A DNA stretch of 64,000 nt, taken from contig NZ_JAGETZ010000001.1 of assembly GCF_017571495.1 (NCBI RefSeq), positions 434,001 through 498,000 on the forward strand, given 5' to 3'. The notes under the pieces are model-generated. The model saw nothing but the letters and a program-made list of their open reading frames with translations, had not been told where the DNA came from and searched no databases. Positions 1 to 8,649 of this stretch are shown in pieces. The DNA comes from Hymenobacter negativus. Its GTDB lineage: Bacteria > Bacteroidota > Bacteroidia > Cytophagales > Hymenobacteraceae. The translations under genes were made by a program, and so were the position numbers. The number at the start of each line of letters is the position of its first letter. The first letter of the stretch is position 1.

Positions 1-984
1 CAAACCGGTTTAGTCTCCATCATTATCCCGACGTATAACCGGGCTCATCTGGTTGCCGATGCCATTCGCAGCGTACTGACCCAGGACTATCCGTATAAGC
101 AGCTGATTATCATCGACGACGGCTCGACCGATGATACCCGCCGGGTGGTCAGCAGTTTCGCGGAAGTGGAGTATTACTACCAAGACAACCAGGGCCAGGC
201 TGCGGCCCGCAACGCCGGCCTGCGCCGGTGTCGGGGCGAGTACATCGCTTCGCTCGACTCGGACGATATCTGGGACCCTACCTTTCTGAGCAGCGGCCTC
301 CGGCAGATGCAGCCGGAGGTGAACCTTGTGTTTATGAACTGGCAGGTTAGCAATAGCCACAATGGGCTAGAGATTTTTTTCCAGCGCGCAGCGGCGCGGC
401 GGCGCTACTTCACGCGGGCCGTGGGCGACTGGTGGCACCTGGATGCCGCCCAGAGCCGGCGCCTGATGCTGGAAACCTGCCCCGCACCGTCTTCGGCCCT
501 CATCATCCGCCGCAGCGCCATGCCCGAGAGCTGGAACGAGCAGATGCTCATTGCTGACGACTGGTGCCTGCTGCTCGACATTGTGATGAACCAGCCCACA
601 ACTGTCCTTTTCACGATGGTGCCGCACTGGCTAAAGCGCGTGCACGGCGAAAACATCTACGACGGCCGTGATTATGTAGCCGTGGCAGAGGAATTGAGCT
701 CGCATGATGAGCCCCTGCTGCTGCTGCGCTACCGATCGCAGCTAAGCCGGCGCGAGGTGGTGATTTTTCGGCAGCGCCAGGCAGAGCACCACGTCAACTA
801 TGCCTACAACAGCTACAAGGTCCGCGATAAGGCCGCCCTGCTGCGCCATATGGCCACGGCCTTTCAACTGGCGCCGCTGGCCACCGGCTGGCGCATTGCG
901 CACGAGGTGCTGAACTACGGCAGAACCTATTTTGCCAAAACTCCCATAAAAATTCCGGCCCGGCGCTACGCCCCTTCCGCATGA
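1..984 (+). CDS. Glycosyltransferase family 2, 5' end missing
   Basis: The reading frame is open from base 1, so the true start lies upstream of the window; an internal ATG at 145 is not the start because the frame before it encodes the canonical family 2 N-terminus (VSIIIPTYNR and IIIDDGSTDDT). The GT-A nucleotide-sugar motif is seen as NAGLRRCRGEYI followed by DSDD at bases 256-267, which would bind the metal and nucleotide diphosphate. About 327 residues are present. The family transfers a sugar from an NDP-sugar to a growing glycan at the cytoplasmic membrane face. It ends 19 bp inside the convergent UbiA gene, and the Wzm/Wzt export genes just downstream suggest a role in polysaccharide or glycolipid assembly. 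Acceptor and sugar cannot be told from sequence. Confidence 0.92.
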   Translation, partial: QTGLVSIIIPTYNRAHLVADAIRSVLTQDYPYKQLIIIDDGSTDDTRRVVSSFAEVEYYYQDNQGQAAARNAGLRRCRGEYIASLDSDDIWDPTFLSSGLRQMQPEVNLVFMNWQVSNSHNGLEIFFQRAAARRRYFTRAVGDWWHLDAAQSRRLMLETCPAPSSALIIRRSAMPESWNEQMLIADDWCLLLDIVMNQPTTVLFTMVPHWLKRVHGENIYDGRDYVAVAEELSSHDEPLLLLRYRSQLSRREVVIFRQRQAEHHVNYAYNSYKVRDKAALLRHMATAFQLAPLATGWRIAHEVLNYGRTYFAKTPIKIPARRYAPSA

Positions 985-2039
985 TGCCGCCGGATTTTAC
1001 CACTGAGTACAGCCAGGGCCCTGCCCCAGAGCCGCAGCCGTTGCCAGCTGTGCACGCCAAACAGCAGGCCGTGCAGGGCGAGCACCCCAGCATCGGCGGG
1101 GTAGCGCCACACCTGCGCCAGCAGCAGCGCCAGTGGATAATAGACTTCGTAATACTCGTTGAGCAGGATGTGCTGGCCGGCCTGGGGCTGGGCGATAACC
1201 ACCGGCTGCCGCCACACGCGGGCGCGCAGCCCCGTCAGGACGCCGTAGAGCCCCAGCCCCAGGTAGGCCAGCGGCTGCCGGAGCAGGTAGAGCAGCCCCA
1301 GCAGGGCCGCGCCTTCCAGCAGCAGGGCGGCCACGGCCAGCCGCCGGCCCGTCGGCGCGCCCCAGCGCACCACGAAGGTGTTTACGCCAGCTTGCGCATC
1401 GTTGGCGGCGTCGCCCAGCTGGTGCCACAGGATGTTGCGCAGCCCGCAGCCCAGTGCCCAAGCACCCACGGCCCCCAGCCACGGGGCGGCGGGTGCTACG
1501 CCCGCCCACTGGCTGACCAGCGTGGCCGTGAGCAGTTGCGGAAACAGGTGGGCCCCGGCGGTATCGGCCAGCAGGCCCCAACCGCTGCGCACCTTGAGGC
1601 GCAGCGGGGGCAGCGAGTACAGCGAATAAGCCACCCAGGCCCCCAGGTAGAGCCCGGCGGCCAGGGGGCTGAGGCGCCAGAAGTACGCGCCAATGGCCAG
1701 GCCAACGCTCGCGCACCCCACCAGGGCTGCCGCCACCACGCGGCCCGATTGCCGGGCCAGGCGGTTGGCCTTGCCGGCCGCGGCGTCGTCGGCCCGGTCG
1801 GTCCAGTCGTTGAGCACGCTGACGTAGGTGGCGCCTACCGTGAGGGCCAGCAGCAACAGCAGGAGCCGGGGCAGCAGGGGCCACAGCGGCACCCGCACAA
1901 CAGTGGCCGTAGCGTAGGCCGTGGCCAGAATTGGGGCGAACTTGTAGGCCCACCACTCGCTGGCCCGCGCCATTTGAAACAGGGTGTAGGCCGCCCGCTG
2001 CCGGGCTGTTGGTTCGGACGCGGCCGGGTCGTTCATCAT
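966..2039 (-). CDS. UbiA-family prenyltransferase (integral membrane)
   Basis: A 357-residue polytopic membrane protein. The first Asp-rich motif is NDWTDRADD (residues 77-85), followed by KANR, which is the pattern of the UbiA superfamily; the loop YSLPPLRLKVR (141-151) and a second Asp motif GDAANDAQAGVNT (209-221) also match. UbiA enzymes transfer a polyprenyl group from a diphosphate to an aromatic or lipid acceptor inside the membrane, using Mg2+ bound by the Asp motifs. ATG at 2039 or 2036 are both possible. It overlaps the glycosyltransferase tail by 19 bp and starts 47 bp from the divergent ABC operon. The acceptor is unknown; ubiquinone or menaquinone synthesis is not supported by any neighbour, so a secondary role with the adjacent P450 and cyclase-like genes is inferred. 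Confidence 0.85.
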   Translation of the reverse strand: MMNDPAASEPTARQRAAYTLFQMARASEWWAYKFAPILATAYATATVVRVPLWPLLPRLLLLLLALTVGATYVSVLNDWTDRADDAAAGKANRLARQSGRVVAAALVGCASVGLAIGAYFWRLSPLAAGLYLGAWVAYSLYSLPPLRLKVRSGWGLLADTAGAHLFPQLLTATLVSQWAGVAPAAPWLGAVGAWALGCGLRNILWHQLGDAANDAQAGVNTFVVRWGAPTGRRLAVAALLLEGAALLGLLYLLRQPLAYLGLGLYGVLTGLRARVWRQPVVIAQPQAGQHILLNEYYEVYYPLALLLAQVWRYPADAGVLALHGLLFGVHSWQRLRLWGRALAVLSGKIRRHHAEGA

Positions 2040-2086
2040 ACTTTACCGGCCTTGATAGAAGCTCCGCCGTCGCAACTTTACTTCAA

Positions 2087-2917
2087 ATGAAAGAAACAAT
2101 CTACACTTCGCAGTCGCCCTTGCACATGCCACGCGCGTTTTTGCGCGAGGTGCGGGCCGATTTGGGAGTGGTGTACCGCATTGGCTGGCAGCTGTTCGTG
2201 CGCAACCTGAAGGTGCAGGTGCGCCAAAGCCTGCTGGGCTACGCTTGGCTGCTACTGCCGCCCCTGGTAACTGGGCTGGTATGGGTGCTGCTGGGCCGCA
2301 CCCGGGTGCTGAACGTGGAATCGGATAGCGTGCCCTACCCGGCCTTCGTGCTGGCGGGCGTGTTTTTGTGGCAAGGCTTCGTAGAGGCGCTGGGCTGCCC
2401 CCTGCAACAGCTCACCAACGCCAAAGCCACCCTAGCAAAAGTCCGAGTGCCCCACGAGGCCTTCGTGACGGCCGGCGCGGCTGTAGTGGTCTTCAACAGC
2501 CTGCTACGGCTGGGCGTGCTGCTGGGCCTCATGCTCTGGTTTGGGGTGCCGCTAACGGGCACGTTGGCCCTGGTGCCGCTGGGCCTGGCTGCGCTGCTGC
2601 TGCTGGGCCTGGCCCTGGGCTGGCTGCTGGCGCTGCTGGGCCTTTTGTACGCCGACGTGGCCCAGGCCCTGCCCGTAGTCCTCAACCTGTGGTTCCTGAT
2701 TACGCCCGTGGTGTACTTGCCGCCCGCGGCTTTTGCCAAGTGGTTTAACCTAAACCCGGTGACGCCCCTGCTCAGCACCACCCGCAACTGGCTGCTGGCC
2801 GGCCCGGTGGCTCCGGCTTCCGGCTTTGGGCTGGTGGCGGGGCTTGGCGGTATTTTCTTTTTACTCACCTGGCTGGCCTACCGACTGGCCCAGCCCCACC
2901 TCGTCGCCCGCCTCTGA
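2087..2917 (+). CDS. ABC-2 type polysaccharide export permease (Wzm-like)
   Basis: A 276-residue inner membrane protein with an N-terminal amphipathic stretch and about six hydrophobic helices, as in Wzm/TagG/RfbA permeases. I chose the ATG at 2087 (protein start MKETIYTSQ); the open frame extends upstream to 1931 but would run across the divergent UbiA gene. Characteristic segments are RQSLLGYAWLLLPPL near residue 50 and the LITPVVYLPP segment near residue 205. It is the first gene of a compact operon: its TGA overlaps the ATG of the acyltransferase-P450 gene at 2917 by one base. The partner ATPase is two genes on (5171-6409), so the permease and ATPase genes are split by the fusion gene. 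Confidence 0.88.
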   Translation: MKETIYTSQSPLHMPRAFLREVRADLGVVYRIGWQLFVRNLKVQVRQSLLGYAWLLLPPLVTGLVWVLLGRTRVLNVESDSVPYPAFVLAGVFLWQGFVEALGCPLQQLTNAKATLAKVRVPHEAFVTAGAAVVVFNSLLRLGVLLGLMLWFGVPLTGTLALVPLGLAALLLLGLALGWLLALLGLLYADVAQALPVVLNLWFLITPVVYLPPAAFAKWFNLNPVTPLLSTTRNWLLAGPVAPASGFGLVAGLGGIFFLLTWLAYRLAQPHLVARL

Positions 2918-5178
2918 TGCTCCATCTTTTTCGTCCGCTGCTGGCCCGATACGCCCCCGCTTCACTCAAGCGGCTGGCGCGGCGCGGGCAGCAACAGCTA
3001 CGCTACCTGCGCCACGGCCGGCCCGCCCCGCCCTGCCTGTTCGTATTTGGCGGCCGCTCGGCCACCTGGCCCGAACTGGGCCGTGAGCTGTACGCCCGCG
3101 ACCCGGTTTTCCGGGCCACCGTCGATGCCTGTGAGCTTTTCACCACCCAGGAGCTCCAAGGGCCTTCGCTATTGGCGCATTTTACCGGCGAAGCAGGGCC
3201 GGATTTTTTCAGCGACGAGCCGCGCCTCATGCACAGCATCGTGGTGCTGCAATTGGCCCTGGCCGATATGTGGCGGGCGCGGGGCGTACAACCCGATGCC
3301 GCGCTGGGCATTAGTGTGGGAGAAATTGCCACCGTGTACGCCTGTGGAGGCCTTAGCCTAAATGATGCCCTGCGGGTGAGTGCGTCTTGCTACGCCATCG
3401 GCCAGCTCACCACGCCCAGCCACGGGGTGCTGCTGGTGCCCGGCAGCGAGGACGCGCTGGTGGCGCTACTCCCTGGCAGCCCGGTGGAGCTGTCGCTTAT
3501 ACTGGTGCGCGCGGAGGCCAGTACCCTGCTGCTCTGCCCCTTCGACGAGCTGGCACAGGGCCAGGCCTACCTGGCGGCCCACGGCCTGTCCAGCCAGGTG
3601 CTGGGCCACACCCCCATCCCCCCTTATCATGTGCCCCTGCCGGCGCACCGAGCCGCCAGGCGCCGGCCCCTGGCTGGGCTGCAGCCGTTGCCCCTGGCTC
3701 GGCCCTGCTATCTGGCTACGCGTGGGCACCGGGTGGAGGCTGGCACCGTGCTGGGTCCCGAATACTGGCTGGCGGTGTTCGAGTGCGCGGCGCAGTTCCA
3801 CGGTGCCCTGTCCAGCGCCCTGGCCGACGGCTACCGGCTGCTGCTGCCGCTGGGCAACTACCCGTTTCCATTTGTTAAAAGCGAGCATCTTTCGGCCCTC
3901 TTGGGGTCGGCGCAGCTACTGCCCGCCCTGCAAGCCGGCAAGTCTGAATGGGCTGTGGTGGAAGAAAATTTCGCCTACCTGCAGCGCCAACGTGTGGTAG
4001 GGCTGCCCGCGGCACCCCGCCAGGAGTTGGCCTTCCCCGAATTTTCGGCGCGACTCCGGCTGTCGGCCCCCGGCCTTACCCACGACCCCTACCCTAGCTT
4101 TGCCTACCTGCGGCGGCAGGGCCCGCTGCATTTCCTGGCCGCCGAGAACGGCTGGCTGGTGCTCGATGCCGACCTCATCAACGAGGTGCTGCGTGAACCC
4201 CTGGTGTATTCCAGCAGCCCCAATGCCCCCGTCGATACCCAACTGGTGGGCGCCGACCCGCCCCTGCACACCGAAACCCGGGCCCTGTTACAGCCCTACT
4301 TTTCGCCTAAAAAGCTCGGGGCGCTGGGCGAGTTTGCCAGCGCCGGCATGGCCGAACTGGGCACTACGCTGCTGGCCCGGGGCGCGTTCGACTTCGTGCA
4401 CGACTTCGCCCTGCCCCTGACCCAGGAAGTAAGCGGCGAGCTGCTGGGCCTCACGCTGGCCGAGCGCCAGCAGCTGAGCAGCCGCTTGCCCAGCCAGCTA
4501 TACCAGTTCGAGTACTTCAACGTGCTACAGGCGTTTTTTCAGGAGTACTTTGAGCAGCGGCAAACGCCGGCCGAGCCGGTGCTGCTCGACCACCTGCTGG
4601 CCCACTGGCAGGCGGGGCAGTTTTCACTCGCCGAAGCGGTTGACCTGGCCAAAATTCTCTGGCTGGCTGGCCTTACCACCACCAGCATGCTGATGAGCAG
4701 CGCCGCCTATCACCTGCTGGTGCGGCCCGAGGTAGCCGGGCAACTACGGGCCGACCCTGCGCTGGTGCCGGCCTTCGTGGAGGAAATGCTGCGCCTGGAA
4801 TCACCCTTGCACACCTTTCCGCGGCGCACCACCCAGCCGGTGGTGTTGGGCGGACAGGCCCTGCCCGCCGATGCCCTGATTATTTGCGGCGTAGCGGCGG
4901 CCAACCGCGACCCCGTGCGTTTTCCCGAGCCCGATTTACTGGACCTGCAGCGCAAACCGGCGCGTCATTTATCGTTCGGGGGCGGCATCCATGCCTGCAT
5001 GGGCGCGCACCTGGCCCGGCTTGAAACCCGGCTGATGGTGGAATGGCTATTGGCCCAGGGCCCGGGCCTGCGGCTGGCCAACCCCAACGTCCTGCCCGAC
5101 TACCTGCCGTCGCAAAACCTGCGGGTGCTGCACAAGCTGCCGCTGCTGGCTTCGCCCGTTCCTGCGTCCTATGTCTGA
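2917..5178 (+). CDS. Acyltransferase (FabD/PKS-AT type)-cytochrome P450 fusion protein
   Basis: A 753-residue soluble protein with two catalytic domains. Residues ~38-340 form a malonyltransferase/polyketide AT-type domain: VVLQLALADMWRARGV (109-124), the nucleophile elbow GISVGE with Ser133, and PPYH with His238 in the position of the catalytic His. The usual GHSxGE has Ile132 in place of His, and the Arg that normally binds the malonyl carboxylate is replaced by Cys158. Residues ~385-745 are a cytochrome P450: DPPLHTETR (C helix, 447-455), LAGLTTT (I helix, 583-589), ExxR (Glu623-Arg626) and the haem loop FGGGIHACMG with Cys694. No acyl carrier protein is encoded nearby. It lies between the Wzm-like and Wzt-like genes with overlaps at both ends, so it is translated with the exporter. 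The reaction is unknown; I infer acyl transfer coupled to oxidation of the acyl chain or the acceptor. Confidence 0.9.
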   Translation: MLHLFRPLLARYAPASLKRLARRGQQQLRYLRHGRPAPPCLFVFGGRSATWPELGRELYARDPVFRATVDACELFTTQELQGPSLLAHFTGEAGPDFFSDEPRLMHSIVVLQLALADMWRARGVQPDAALGISVGEIATVYACGGLSLNDALRVSASCYAIGQLTTPSHGVLLVPGSEDALVALLPGSPVELSLILVRAEASTLLLCPFDELAQGQAYLAAHGLSSQVLGHTPIPPYHVPLPAHRAARRRPLAGLQPLPLARPCYLATRGHRVEAGTVLGPEYWLAVFECAAQFHGALSSALADGYRLLLPLGNYPFPFVKSEHLSALLGSAQLLPALQAGKSEWAVVEENFAYLQRQRVVGLPAAPRQELAFPEFSARLRLSAPGLTHDPYPSFAYLRRQGPLHFLAAENGWLVLDADLINEVLREPLVYSSSPNAPVDTQLVGADPPLHTETRALLQPYFSPKKLGALGEFASAGMAELGTTLLARGAFDFVHDFALPLTQEVSGELLGLTLAERQQLSSRLPSQLYQFEYFNVLQAFFQEYFEQRQTPAEPVLLDHLLAHWQAGQFSLAEAVDLAKILWLAGLTTTSMLMSSAAYHLLVRPEVAGQLRADPALVPAFVEEMLRLESPLHTFPRRTTQPVVLGGQALPADALIICGVAAANRDPVRFPEPDLLDLQRKPARHLSFGGGIHACMGAHLARLETRLMVEWLLAQGPGLRLANPNVLPDYLPSQNLRVLHKLPLLASPVPASYV

Positions 5179-6409
5179 CACTGCTCCTGTGGTTACGGTG
5201 CGTAACCTGTCCAAGAAATTCTGTACTCAACTGCGCACCTCGCTCTGGTACGGGCTGCGCGACATTGCCGCCGAAGCCTGGCCGGGCGCCGCACCCGCGC
5301 CGGCGCTACGCCGGGCCGAGTTTTGGAGCTTGCACGACCTCTCGTTTGAGCTGCGCCAAGGCGAGGCGCTGGCCATTATTGGGGACAACGGGGCCGGCAA
5401 GAGCACCCTGCTCAAGCTGCTCAACGGCCTCATCAAGCCCGATGCCGGCTCCATCCGGCTGCGGGGCCGGGTGGGGGCCCTCATCGAGTTGGGCGCGGGC
5501 CTCGACCCAGTGCTAACCGGCCGCGAAAACATCTTTCTACGGGCTGCGCTGTTGGGCGTGGGCCGGGCCGAGGTGCTGCCACTGCTGCCCACTATTATCG
5601 ATTTTACGGGCCTGGACGCGGCCATTGAGATGCCGGTGCAGTTTTACAGCTCGGGCATGGTGGCGCGCCTGGCCTACGCCGTGGCCGCCCACCTGCACCC
5701 CGACGTGCTGCTCGTAGACGAAGTGCTGGCCGTGGGCGACACCGATTTTCAGCGCAAGTGCATCCACCACATGCTGGGCTATTTGGCGGCGGGCGGTTCG
5801 CTCATTCTGGTGTCGCACCAGCCCTACCACATCCAGGCCGTGTGCCAGCGCGGCCTGGTGCTGGAGAAGGGTCGGCTGGCTTTTGCAGGCACCACTACGG
5901 AGGCGCTGGACTATTATTTCTCCCACCAAGCCGGAGCGGGCGCCGCGTCGGAACTGCCGGACCGGACCATGCCCGCCCTGAGCGAGGCGCGCCCCGTGGT
6001 TATCGAACACCTGGCGCTGATGGGCCCCGGCCCGGTTGTGCAGTCCGGCGATGATGTGCTGGTTACCCTCACTTACCAGGCCTTGCGGCCGGTGCCCGGT
6101 GCGGTATGGGGCTTTCTTATTTATACCGGCGACGGCAGCACCTGCATCACGGCCGCCTACCCGCCGGAGCCCGTGGTGCTGGCGGCCGGGCGGAACCAAC
6201 TAATCTGCCGCCTGCGCGGCCTGCCCCTTACAGCCGGCAACTACCTGGTGAAAGCAGCAATTGCCGATTTCGAGCACCGGCACGCCATCGCCCTCTGGGG
6301 CTGGGAAGACGCACCCGGCCGACTGCACGTAGAGGACGCCGTTAGCGCCACAAAAAACAGTCATAAGATTCTCCAGCAACTCGTCACGGTCGAAGTAGAA
6401 TGGAACTAG
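5171..6409 (+). CDS. ABC transporter ATP-binding protein (Wzt-like, with C-terminal extension)
   Basis: A 412-residue ATPase of the polysaccharide O-antigen export type. Walker A is GDNGAGKST (71-79), the signature is YSSGM (159-163), Walker B is VLLVDEVLAVGD (179-190) and the switch His is in VSHQ (214-217). Residues ~270-412 form a beta-rich C-terminal domain like Wzt_C, which in characterised Wzt proteins recognises the non-reducing end of the exported chain and couples termination to export. It starts 8 bp inside the P450 gene and ends 10 bp inside the cyclase-like gene. With the Wzm-like permease it would flip an undecaprenyl-linked or other lipid-linked product across the inner membrane. 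Confidence 0.9.
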   Translation: MSDTAPVVTVRNLSKKFCTQLRTSLWYGLRDIAAEAWPGAAPAPALRRAEFWSLHDLSFELRQGEALAIIGDNGAGKSTLLKLLNGLIKPDAGSIRLRGRVGALIELGAGLDPVLTGRENIFLRAALLGVGRAEVLPLLPTIIDFTGLDAAIEMPVQFYSSGMVARLAYAVAAHLHPDVLLVDEVLAVGDTDFQRKCIHHMLGYLAAGGSLILVSHQPYHIQAVCQRGLVLEKGRLAFAGTTTEALDYYFSHQAGAGAASELPDRTMPALSEARPVVIEHLALMGPGPVVQSGDDVLVTLTYQALRPVPGAVWGFLIYTGDGSTCITAAYPPEPVVLAAGRNQLICRLRGLPLTAGNYLVKAAIADFEHRHAIALWGWEDAPGRLHVEDAVSATKNSHKILQQLVTVEVEWN

Positions 6410-7467
6410 CCGCCGCCCAAGCCCGGCCGATGGAAGCATCGGAGTTGGCCGAAGCCATTGCCCGGGGCCTCGACTACCTGCACCAGCACCAGTACCCCAA
6501 CGGGGAGTTTTGCAGCTACTTCGCCCCCGATGCGGCCATGCAGGAATGGTGCGTGCCCGACAGTTGCATATTCCCCACGGCGCTTATTGCCGGCAGCCTG
6601 CTTTTTCTGGCCGAACACCCGCCAGCCGATGAAATACTGACGCGCACGACCGGCTTTTTGCAGTATCAGATGAACCGCGGGGGGCTGTGGCACCACTTCA
6701 CTGGGCTGCACCCCCTGCGGGGCCCGCTGCCGCTTGATATGGATGACACCGCCTGCGTGTCGGCACTGCTGCGAGCTCGGGGGATAGCCTGCCCCATGCC
6801 CACCAACGTGCCGCTGCTGCTAGCCAACCGCAACCGGCAGGGCCTATTCTACACCTGGTTTGTGGCGCGGGGCTGGTATGCCAACCGCACCCACTGGCGC
6901 ATCACGCTTCCCCGGCTGGCCCACCCGCTGCGCAACCTAGTGCTCTGGCGCAGCGTCGAGGCCACGCCGGGCGATGTCGACCCCGTGGTCAATGCCAATG
7001 CGCTCTACTACCTCGGCGACCTGCCCGAAACGCAGCCCGTCATTGCCTGGCTGCTGCGCCTCATTGCCGAAAACCAGGAGGCCGGGTGCGATAAGTGGTA
7101 CCCCGACGCGCACGTGGTCTACTACTTCATTTCCCGCAACTTCTTCCGTGGCATCACCCAGTTGGAGCCCGCCCGGCAGCCCGTCATCGACCGGATTGTG
7201 GCCGCCGCCCGGCCCGACGGCCGCCTGGGCGACACCGTGCTCGACACCGCCCTGGCTGTCTGCACGCTGCTCAATTGGGGTGCCTGGCCGTCAGAGCTGC
7301 GGCCGGCGGTGCAGTTTCTGCTCGGCGCCCAGCTACCGCACGGCGAATGGCCGCGCTGGCTGGTGTACTACGGGGGGTCCAAAAAGCTGGTCGGCTGGGG
7401 CTCCGAGGAAATGACCACGGCCTTTTGCCTCGAAGCCCTGGCCCGCTACCAAGCCATCATTAGCTAG
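6400..7467 (+). CDS. Single-domain terpene cyclase-like / prenyltransferase-repeat protein with DxDDTA motif
   Basis: A 355-residue protein of the alpha/alpha toroid class. It carries the class II terpene cyclase acid motif LDMDDTA (Asp113, Asp115, Asp116), which in squalene-hopene cyclases protonates the isoprenoid, and QW-like repeats: QYPNGEF (31-37), QMNRGGLW (90-97) and QLPHGEW (311-317). It is about half the length of squalene-hopene cyclase (around 630 residues), so only one toroid is present. No signal peptide or membrane anchor is obvious. It begins 10 bp inside the Wzt-like gene and is followed 6 bp later by the acyltransferase. Function is not established: it may cyclise an isoprenoid diphosphate or only share the fold. 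The intact DxDD argues for catalysis. Confidence 0.75.
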   Translation: MELAAAQARPMEASELAEAIARGLDYLHQHQYPNGEFCSYFAPDAAMQEWCVPDSCIFPTALIAGSLLFLAEHPPADEILTRTTGFLQYQMNRGGLWHHFTGLHPLRGPLPLDMDDTACVSALLRARGIACPMPTNVPLLLANRNRQGLFYTWFVARGWYANRTHWRITLPRLAHPLRNLVLWRSVEATPGDVDPVVNANALYYLGDLPETQPVIAWLLRLIAENQEAGCDKWYPDAHVVYYFISRNFFRGITQLEPARQPVIDRIVAAARPDGRLGDTVLDTALAVCTLLNWGAWPSELRPAVQFLLGAQLPHGEWPRWLVYYGGSKKLVGWGSEEMTTAFCLEALARYQAIIS

Positions 7468-7473
7468 ATTGCC

Positions 7474-8649
7474 ATGACCTTACCACGTTCTCAGCCAACT
7501 GTTGCCCCGCCTTCCATCGACCTGCGTCAGCACAACGAGAAAATCGACGTGCTGCGCGGGGTGGCCATTCTGTTGGTTTTCAGTGGCCACTCCCTGATAG
7601 CCATCTTTGGGGACTACGACTTTATCGATTTCAGTCCGTCCGGGCTTTGGATAGATTTTAGCCGGTTTGCGCCGGGCAGGGTGGTGCTCACGATGACGCC
7701 CTGGGCCATGGGCGCGCATGGCGTGACGCTGTTTCTGGTTATTTCCGGCTTCCTCATTCACTGGGGCTTTCTGAAAAGCGGCGCTGCTTTTCGGCTCAGT
7801 GAGTTCTTCAATAAGCGTTTCTGGCGCATCTACCCGCCCTACCTAGTGGCACTGGCCGTGTTCGGCCTCAGCCTGGGCACGGGCGGCGCGTTCAGCCTGC
7901 TCACCCATCTCACGCTTACCCATAACCTCTTCGAGCGCTCCTATACCACCATCAATCCGTCGTTCTGGTCTCTGGGCCTGGAAATGCAGTTTTACCTGCT
8001 CTACCCGGTCTTGTTGCTGCTGCGCCGCTGGCTGGGCATAGGGCAGGCCACGCTGGCGGTGGCGGGGTGCGCAGTCCTCACGCTGGCGCTGCTGTTGATT
8101 TTCGGCGTGCGCTCCTCCACTCCGTGGATTTCCCCGCCCGCCCTCTGGCTAAACTGGGTGATTGGGGCCTGGCTTGGCGAACGATTTTTTCTGGGCCAGC
8201 GCGTTTTCAAACGCGGCCCCGGCTACCTGGTGGGCTTCTACGTGCTGCTCACCCTCTCGAAGTTGACGCTGATTTACTTGGTACTGGGACGCTTGCTGTT
8301 CAGTTTGTTTTTCGTGTGCCTGATGGACTGGTACTTGCACCAGAAGGCCCCGGTCACGTCGGCACTAGGCCGAGGGCTGAAGAGGCTCACGGCGCGGGTG
8401 GGCCTGTATAGCTACAGCATCTACCTGTTTCACCATCCCTTTTTGTACCGGGTCATTACCTTCTTCAGCTTTGGGCAGCAGAACAAACTGGTGCTGGGCC
8501 TGGCCGTGGTGCTGGCCTTCGGCCTCATGTTCGGCATCGCCCACTTCACTTACCACTGGCTGGAACTGCCGGCCATTCGCTGGGGCAAGGCGCTGTATGC
8601 CCGGTGGCGGCCACCCGTCCGAGTGGGCATCCCTCCGCTCACTACCTGA
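7474..8649 (+). CDS. Membrane O-acyltransferase, acyltransferase-3 (OafA/YrhL) family
   Basis: A 391-residue polytopic membrane protein. Family hallmarks are DVLRGVAILLVFSGHS with Arg28 and the probably catalytic His39, ISGFLIHW, the KRFWRIYPPYL segment, and SFWSLGLEMQFYLLYP with a conserved Glu. These enzymes move an acyl group (often acetyl) from the cytoplasmic side onto sugars or lipids in the periplasm. It is the last gene of the 2087-8649 operon, six bases after the cyclase-like gene. The context suggests that it acylates the product exported by the Wzm/Wzt-like pair, possibly using an acyl group handled by the AT-P450 protein; that link is inference. Confidence 0.88.
   Translation: MTLPRSQPTVAPPSIDLRQHNEKIDVLRGVAILLVFSGHSLIAIFGDYDFIDFSPSGLWIDFSRFAPGRVVLTMTPWAMGAHGVTLFLVISGFLIHWGFLKSGAAFRLSEFFNKRFWRIYPPYLVALAVFGLSLGTGGAFSLLTHLTLTHNLFERSYTTINPSFWSLGLEMQFYLLYPVLLLLRRWLGIGQATLAVAGCAVLTLALLLIFGVRSSTPWISPPALWLNWVIGAWLGERFFLGQRVFKRGPGYLVGFYVLLTLSKLTLIYLVLGRLLFSLFFVCLMDWYLHQKAPVTSALGRGLKRLTARVGLYSYSIYLFHHPFLYRVITFFSFGQQNKLVLGLAVVLAFGLMFGIAHFTYHWLELPAIRWGKALYARWRPPVRVGIPPLTT

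Noticed and set aside
966..2039. UbiA gene as a menaquinone enzyme MenA
   Set aside because: Motifs fit UbiA generally, but the length and neighbours (glycan export, P450, cyclase-like) do not support a housekeeping quinone role; the substrate is left open.
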